NCBI GenBank assembly: GCA_039817415.1
Contig: JBCBVV010000011.1
Coordinates: 97,928-161,927 of the forward strand
Source of the DNA: JALEFZ01 sp039817415
GTDB taxonomy: Bacteria; Bacteroidota; Bacteroidia; J057
Length of the DNA stretch: 64,000 nucleotides
Direction: 5' to 3'
Shown here: piece after piece, positions 60,249 to 64,000 of the stretch
How positions within the stretch are numbered: position 1 is the stretch's first letter
Layout: every line of letters begins with the position of its first letter
Made by a program: the position numbers and the translations under genes
The notes under the pieces: generated by a model
What the model saw: only the letters and a program-made list of their open reading frames with translations
What the model was told of the DNA's origin: nothing
Database searches by the model: none

Positions 60249-61124
60249 TTACTCTTGGCGATATTCATGCTTTACCCAGTCCACTTCCATTTCCCAATTT
60301 TGCGTCATTGGGGAATCGTTTATTTTGGCAAAGTTGAGGATGGCAAAGAGGGGTTCAGGAAACTTTACCCCCTCTCCTTCTGCTCGGTAGACTTCTTGTT
60401 CATCAAGGAGGAAGACAAGGTCATCCCCTTCCCAGGCTACACCATAATCATGGTAATCTCCTAAGCTCGCTTCTTGTACCAACATTTTCCCCTGCCAATC
60501 CCCGCTTTGACATTCTCCCAAACTGACAATAGCTCTTGCGGCATAGTGGTCTGCTCCGCCATCGCTGTGATGCTCAAAAACGTCAATTTCTCCAGATCCT
60601 GTTAAGGGCCAACAAACTGTCTCGTCTTCATCTTCAACCGGAGGTTCATTGTTCAAGGCTCCCAAAAGCCACCAAGCGGGGAACATACCTGACTGCCCGC
60701 TGTTTTCGACTTTGAGCCTAACCGTCCATTTGCCTTTGATAAACTCCTTGCGGTTTTTGGAAATAATTCGACCTGCCACGTATTGGGTCGGGGGATGTTG
60801 TTCACCAGATTTGACATCTAGGTTATCGCAAGGACGCTTTTCTCCCAGATCAATCACACGTAGTTTCAAGCTTCCATGGCTGACTTCACGGGTATTAAAT
60901 TGCCCATCGGGTACGTAACAATGGTTTTCATTGTTGACCCACACCATCTGGTCCTGCCAATTTTCTTTGTTGAAGGTCTCGAAATCGTCAAAGAAATCTA
61001 CCTTCCAAGTGCTGGAGGTTTCTTCTTGTTTTGTAGAGGAATGTTCTTCTTCCTTTTGGCCTTCACAGCCCATTGATAGTAGGAAAGATATAACAATCGT
61101 AGTAGCTAATAACCTGATCATCAT
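60249..61124 (-). CDS. glycoside hydrolase family 16 lipoprotein
   Basis: A lipobox (LLSMGC, Cys20) precedes a jelly-roll domain. The catalytic motif GSGEIDVFEHH gives the nucleophile Glu179, Asp181 and acid/base Glu184 (ExDxxE, the beta-bulge form). FPAWWLLGALNNEP and KWTVRLKVENSGQSG match GH16 beta-glucanases. Such enzymes cut beta-1,3- or 1,3/1,4-glucans, agar or carrageenan; the specific substrate is unknown. It is anchored to a membrane and stands alone. Confidence 0.92.
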   Translation of the reverse strand: MMIRLLATTIVISFLLSMGCEGQKEEEHSSTKQEETSSTWKVDFFDDFETFNKENWQDQMVWVNNENHCYVPDGQFNTREVSHGSLKLRVIDLGEKRPCDNLDVKSGEQHPPTQYVAGRIISKNRKEFIKGKWTVRLKVENSGQSGMFPAWWLLGALNNEPPVEDEDETVCWPLTGSGEIDVFEHHSDGGADHYAARAIVSLGECQSGDWQGKMLVQEASLGDYHDYGVAWEGDDLVFLLDEQEVYRAEGEGVKFPEPLFAILNFAKINDSPMTQNWEMEVDWVKHEYRQE

Positions 61125-61189
61125 TGCGGATTATGTTAGAGTAGTCTTGCTTCATGTAGGTCATGGGCAATATAAATATAGCCATTTAC

Positions 61190-61663
61190 TTAAGATGAGA
61201 TATATCCTGCTTGTTCCATGAGTAGAAAAAGAGAAAGGCAGAGGGCTACCAACTCAAAGAAAATTCTCGTCCAGTGCCAATAGCCCCATTTTCTTAATTC
61301 AGAAGGGAGCTGTTCATCTGTGAAGCCTCTTTCGAAAAAACGTTTATTTGCCTGCTTGAAATACAGGAAGTAAGTTGAAAAGAAGGCGAGGGTAGCGAAC
61401 CCCATTAGCCCAAATAATAAGGAATACATATTAGCTTGTGTAAAACTGTAGCCCACTGTCCATAAGGAAATGGCTTTTGTGATGACCGTCAGGGGTGAAA
61501 AAAAACGATGAATTTTTTTGCCATACTTGTGATAGAAATCGAAAAAGTCATCTGCTTTTAAGGCTTTCCAAGCAGGGACAAATAACAGTGCTTCCATCAG
61601 TTGAGCCCCTAGGAAGATCCCCAAGAAGCCGCTTGATAAGAGCAGGGATACATTCAGAATCAT
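61190..61663 (-). CDS. four-helix membrane protein (DUF1772-like)
   Basis: The 157-residue protein has four hydrophobic helices, with GAQLMEALLFVPAWKALKAD and FYHKYGKKIHRFFSPLTVIT, and WGYWHWTRIFFELVALCLSL near the end. This resembles the DUF1772 (anthrone-oxygenase-like) membrane family. It is the last of three minus-strand genes headed by a Crp/Fnr regulator. Function unknown. Confidence 0.7.
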   Translation of the reverse strand: MILNVSLLLSSGFLGIFLGAQLMEALLFVPAWKALKADDFFDFYHKYGKKIHRFFSPLTVITKAISLWTVGYSFTQANMYSLLFGLMGFATLAFFSTYFLYFKQANKRFFERGFTDEQLPSELRKWGYWHWTRIFFELVALCLSLFLLMEQAGYISS

Positions 61664-61722
61664 GTTCTTTTGAGATGAGGATTGCGAAGGAAAAAGTAGA
61701 ATTTGAGGACCGCCAGCTTAGC

Positions 61723-62127
61723 TCATCCTCTTGTTAGATAATAGAGGCTAGCGAAATAATAGATGAAGAAAGCGCAAAAAATAAAGTCGCCAACTACCAC
61801 GATTAGCATATAAGAGTTGGCTAAGCCAGCCAGATAGAGTTGAAGTTCTGCTACAGCAAAAGCCAATTTTCCTATTCCCCCAATGATAGCCACACCTGAA
61901 TGCTTCATTGGATCATAAGCTACCATCAGATATCCAAGGAAAAACATCAAGGTTGTACCCCAAGCTCCTTTGTAGATCTCATAAAATAGTGGGTCGGACA
62001 ACTCTTTGTCGAACAAAGCTTCAAAGGTGAATTCGGTATTAAAGTAGCCAAAACCTGCTCCAATTAGATTCCACAAGGCAGCTACGATAAATAATGCTGT
62101 GAAGAAGGGAAAATTTTTATTTCTCAT
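61723..62127 (-). CDS. four-helix membrane protein of unknown function
   Basis: The 134 residues contain four helices (about 8-25, 56-70, 82-100 and 108-128). AALWNLIGAGFGYFNTEF and ELSDPLFYEIYKGAWGTTLM are characteristic, but no family could be named. It sits 76 bp after the Crp/Fnr gene and 59 bp before the DUF1772-like gene; together they look like a small regulated unit. Confidence 0.72.
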   Translation of the reverse strand: MRNKNFPFFTALFIVAALWNLIGAGFGYFNTEFTFEALFDKELSDPLFYEIYKGAWGTTLMFFLGYLMVAYDPMKHSGVAIIGGIGKLAFAVAELQLYLAGLANSYMLIVVVGDFIFCAFFIYYFASLYYLTRG

Positions 62128-62203
62128 AACGCTCTATTTAGGTGAAGGAATGATGCCCAAATTAGCGTCCAAAGAAGGGGATGTCATTTACATAGGTAAA
62201 GAA

Positions 62204-62815
62204 CTAGTTTTGCTGACTCATCTTTTTACGAATTCGACTGAGCTGAGTGGCGCTGATCCCTAGATAGGAAGCAATGTGATATTGTGGAATCAATTGTTCG
62301 GCTTGGGGGAATTCTGTTCGAAAAATGAGATACCTTTCTTCTGCTTGGAGAAGGGCCATTTCAAGCTCTCGTTTTTCCTTCATCACAAAAAAGTGTTCTG
62401 CTATTTTCCGCCGTAATCTTTCAAGTTCTATCTCTTCGGCTGACAAATCTTCAATGATGTGTAAAGGTATGGTAGTTACGAAGCAATCAGTTAAGGCTTG
62501 TTGGGGCAAGCGATTGGGCTCTCCTGTGATCAAGGAAACATAGGAACCAATTATGTTGGGGGCCGCGAACAGGGTTTTGTTGTATTCTTTTCCTTCTTTT
62601 GAGGTAAAGTAGGCGCGTACAATTCCTTGAGTCAGGATACCAATTTCTTGTGAAATTTGACCTTCCCTGACAAAGAAGTCATCTTTTTTTAGCTGTATCT
62701 CTTTTGTATAAGGAAGGATAGCTGACCATGTTTGAGATGACAGTTTGCTGATTTGGTTCAGGAAAGTGTATATCTCTTCTTTAGGAGGCATCGGCGTTTT
62801 GGTTTGAAAGACCAT
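62204..62815 (-). CDS. Crp/Fnr-family regulator
   Basis: The 203-residue protein has a cyclic-nucleotide-binding-like domain (FFVREGQISQEIGILTQGIV, RAYFTSKEGKEYNKTLFAAP, IIGSYVSLITGEPNRLPQQ) and a C-terminal helix-turn-helix, IPQYHIASYLGISATQLSRI. No cysteine cluster of an Fe-S Fnr is present, and the phosphate-binding RxA motif of cAMP receptors is unclear. It heads a minus-strand unit with two small membrane proteins, its likely targets. Confidence 0.9.
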   Translation of the reverse strand: MVFQTKTPMPPKEEIYTFLNQISKLSSQTWSAILPYTKEIQLKKDDFFVREGQISQEIGILTQGIVRAYFTSKEGKEYNKTLFAAPNIIGSYVSLITGEPNRLPQQALTDCFVTTIPLHIIEDLSAEEIELERLRRKIAEHFFVMKEKRELEMALLQAEERYLIFRTEFPQAEQLIPQYHIASYLGISATQLSRIRKKMSQQN

Positions 62816-62818
62816 AAG

Positions 62819-62971
62819 TTACGTCCATTCTTGCCAAATCACAGGAGATAAATAACGAGTCTCCTTATGTTCATTCGTTTTCTTGCTGATAATTAAAAAA
62901 CGAGTGATCTTGGAGACACTCCGGCTTTCTACCAAACGGAAGGAATAGTTGTGGAGTATTTCCAAGATCAT
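62819..62971 (-). CDS. small ORF (50 aa) ending 3 nt before the Crp/Fnr gene
   Basis: ATG at 62969-62971 starts 50 codons that read MILEILHNYSFRLVE and on to SPVIWQEWT before TAA at 62819-62821. The gap to the following Crp/Fnr start is 3 nt, and the gap from the previous gene's stop is 11 nt, so it fits inside an operon. No known domain is visible; it could be a small protein, a leader, or the last part of a broken gene. No strong ribosome site is seen. Confidence 0.45.
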   Translation of the reverse strand: MILEILHNYSFRLVESRSVSKITRFLIISKKTNEHKETRYLSPVIWQEWT

Positions 62972-62982
62972 TCTACTGAGGT

Positions 62983-64000
62983 TTACTCTTTAAAGGAAAC
63001 CTTAGCCAAGCGATAGTTTTTCTTTTTGCTACCGAATAAAATCATATCTCTTTCAGAAATAAATTCAAGAAGATCGGATTGAACAAAAACACCAGCCTCT
63101 TTTGCATAAAAGAGTATTTCTTTTTCTTGCTTTCCTTGATGATCAATGCTAGTTAGGGCTACAATAGATTCTGATCCTCTATCAAACATATGGATTTTTC
63201 CTGTACCCTTGTAGGCCAAGTTTTTAGCATGGTCATTATAAACAAAGTAGGTTTTTTCATGTGATACAATGGTAGCAAATGAAGAGAACCTTCCCCCATC
63301 GTTTTTCGAAGTCTGTTTTTTGGGAATTCTCTTTTGCCATTCGATCTGATTGTCCTTTGATAGACTGATGGCCACGATATCGTTATAGTAGTAAAAAGTA
63401 TAGACTGCACTACTTTCGGTACTTGAGACTAGTTCTGTATAAAACTGTTCTCCGACTAAGAGAACGCCACCATTATTTTTTAAGATAATTTGCTTAACTC
63501 TATATTTTATAGGCTCTACATTTTTTCCTTTTGAAGCTTTTTTCTGAATCTTTCCTTTTTCTTTTTCGGTCATATTTTGGGTAAGGAAATCGACATCAAA
63601 TTTATGAAAGGTGATAGGTTCAATTTTTTCTAATTTAGGATCAATCTTGAAAAAATAACTTCCTGCTGCACTGTAGGTTCCCTTTAGTGAATAAAAGCCT
63701 CCGCAATAAATATTTAACTCATCATCAAAGACCATTTTCATATTTGAGATGAATTTCTCGTCGGATTTAACAGGGTATTCATTTGAAACCCTACCTTCAT
63801 TTGAATAGCTAATAATCTTATAGGTGAAATTAGGTTTCCCATCTCGTTTTTTTTCTCGTTTATCGATGTAGGAGGCTGTTATCAAATGCACATTCCCTTT
63901 GTTGTCAATTTCATAGTCGCTTATGTCAATTAGTTCATCCTTATAGGGTAAATTGACTTCCTTCTCCCATAGCTGATTTAGTTGATCGTCAAAAACAGAT
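62983..64000 (-). CDS. protein of unknown function (N-terminus beyond window), beta-propeller-like
   Basis: The frame is open from the stop at 62983 to the window end at 64000 without a start, so at least 338 residues are visible; the GTG at 63891 is not the true start because SVFDDQLNQLWEKEV and further residues continue upstream in frame. Segments such as LNIYCGGFYSLKGTYSAAGS, NGGVLLVGEQFYTELVSSTE and KGTGKIHMFDRGSESIVALT recur in a WD/PQQ-like rhythm. No family was recognised. It is likely a periplasmic or outer-membrane protein and may belong to the operon of the small ORF and the Crp/Fnr gene. Confidence 0.6.
   Translation of the reverse strand, partial: SVFDDQLNQLWEKEVNLPYKDELIDISDYEIDNKGNVHLITASYIDKREKKRDGKPNFTYKIISYSNEGRVSNEYPVKSDEKFISNMKMVFDDELNIYCGGFYSLKGTYSAAGSYFFKIDPKLEKIEPITFHKFDVDFLTQNMTEKEKGKIQKKASKGKNVEPIKYRVKQIILKNNGGVLLVGEQFYTELVSSTESSAVYTFYYYNDIVAISLSKDNQIEWQKRIPKKQTSKNDGGRFSSFATIVSHEKTYFVYNDHAKNLAYKGTGKIHMFDRGSESIVALTSIDHQGKQEKEILFYAKEAGVFVQSDLLEFISERDMILFGSKKKNYRLAKVSFKE

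Noticed and set aside
60075..60464. A plus-strand open frame of 129 codons.
   Set aside because: More than half of it overlaps the GH16 gene on the other strand, which has full catalytic motifs; the rest has no signal or motif.
1..64000. Search for tRNA, rRNA, CRISPR arrays, transposases and integrases.
   Set aside because: Reading both strands gave no cloverleaf with a conserved T-loop, no regularly spaced identical repeats with unique spacers, and no DDE, HUH or tyrosine-recombinase motif. The 31-bp-spaced triple repeat is an operator array because its unit is only 17 bp, has three copies and lies at an hxlR promoter.

Overview
The window reads as chromosomal DNA of a Bacteroidota bacterium, probably a marine-type Saprospiria/Cytophagia-like lineage. 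This is inference from content: many lipoproteins with a 'xxAC' lipobox close to the start, outer-membrane beta-barrels, an orphan Reg_prop beta-propeller lipoprotein, YHYH and MORN-repeat proteins, membrane-anchored AraC and LytTR regulators, two HxlR regulators, and mostly weak Shine-Dalgarno signals. No rRNA, tRNA, CRISPR array, transposase, integrase or replication origin was found. Most genes are on the minus strand.

Layout. 1-8 kb: end of a methyltransferase gene, an HSL-type esterase, secreted proteins, a P1-family aminopeptidase, an intradiol-dioxygenase-like lipoprotein and a cytochrome c-like lipoprotein. 8-16.5 kb: a signal-less THI5/NMT1-like protein, a double SnoaL-like protein, a serine hydrolase, a divergent DinB-like enzyme / SDR-HxlR unit around an operator array, and a maleylacetate reductase plus fused CoA-transferase pair that would feed 3-oxoadipate toward central metabolism. 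16.8-24.2 kb: a glycosidase-like protein, hydrolases, a siderophore-interacting flavoprotein and a four-gene serine hydrolase / ECF sigma / small membrane protein operon. 24.4-32 kb: a divergent mutagenesis locus with dinB and a macro-domain gene on the minus strand, and a small basic ORF, a 980-residue DNA polymerase III alpha and two conserved unknown genes on the plus strand. 32-45 kb: TonB-like, MORN and YHYH proteins, a propeller lipoprotein, GNAT, LytTR, ribosome hibernation factor, serine hydrolase, AraC and a K+ channel. 45-64 kb: a SUKH-containing cluster with a frameshifted neighbour, a second HxlR locus with three phased repeats, nucleoside hydrolase, VOC, DUF1428, serine hydrolase, monoamine oxidase, AraC, SDR, GH16 and a Crp/Fnr-linked set of membrane proteins.

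Features beyond ordinary gene calling are: (1) two HxlR loci whose divergent intergenic regions hold triple operator-like repeats (three 6-3-6 dyads about 26-27 bp apart; three direct repeats exactly 31 bp apart); (2) the dinB-macro / small ORF-dnaE divergent locus; (3) several decayed genes in the gaps (a tandem paralogue tail, a metallophosphoesterase tail, a probable TonB-receptor tail with its terminator, a GNAT N-terminus with stop codons, and a gene split at an A5 run); and (4) two small ORFs ending 1 and 3 nt before dnaE and a Crp/Fnr gene. All functions are inferred from motifs read by eye; no database search was run.
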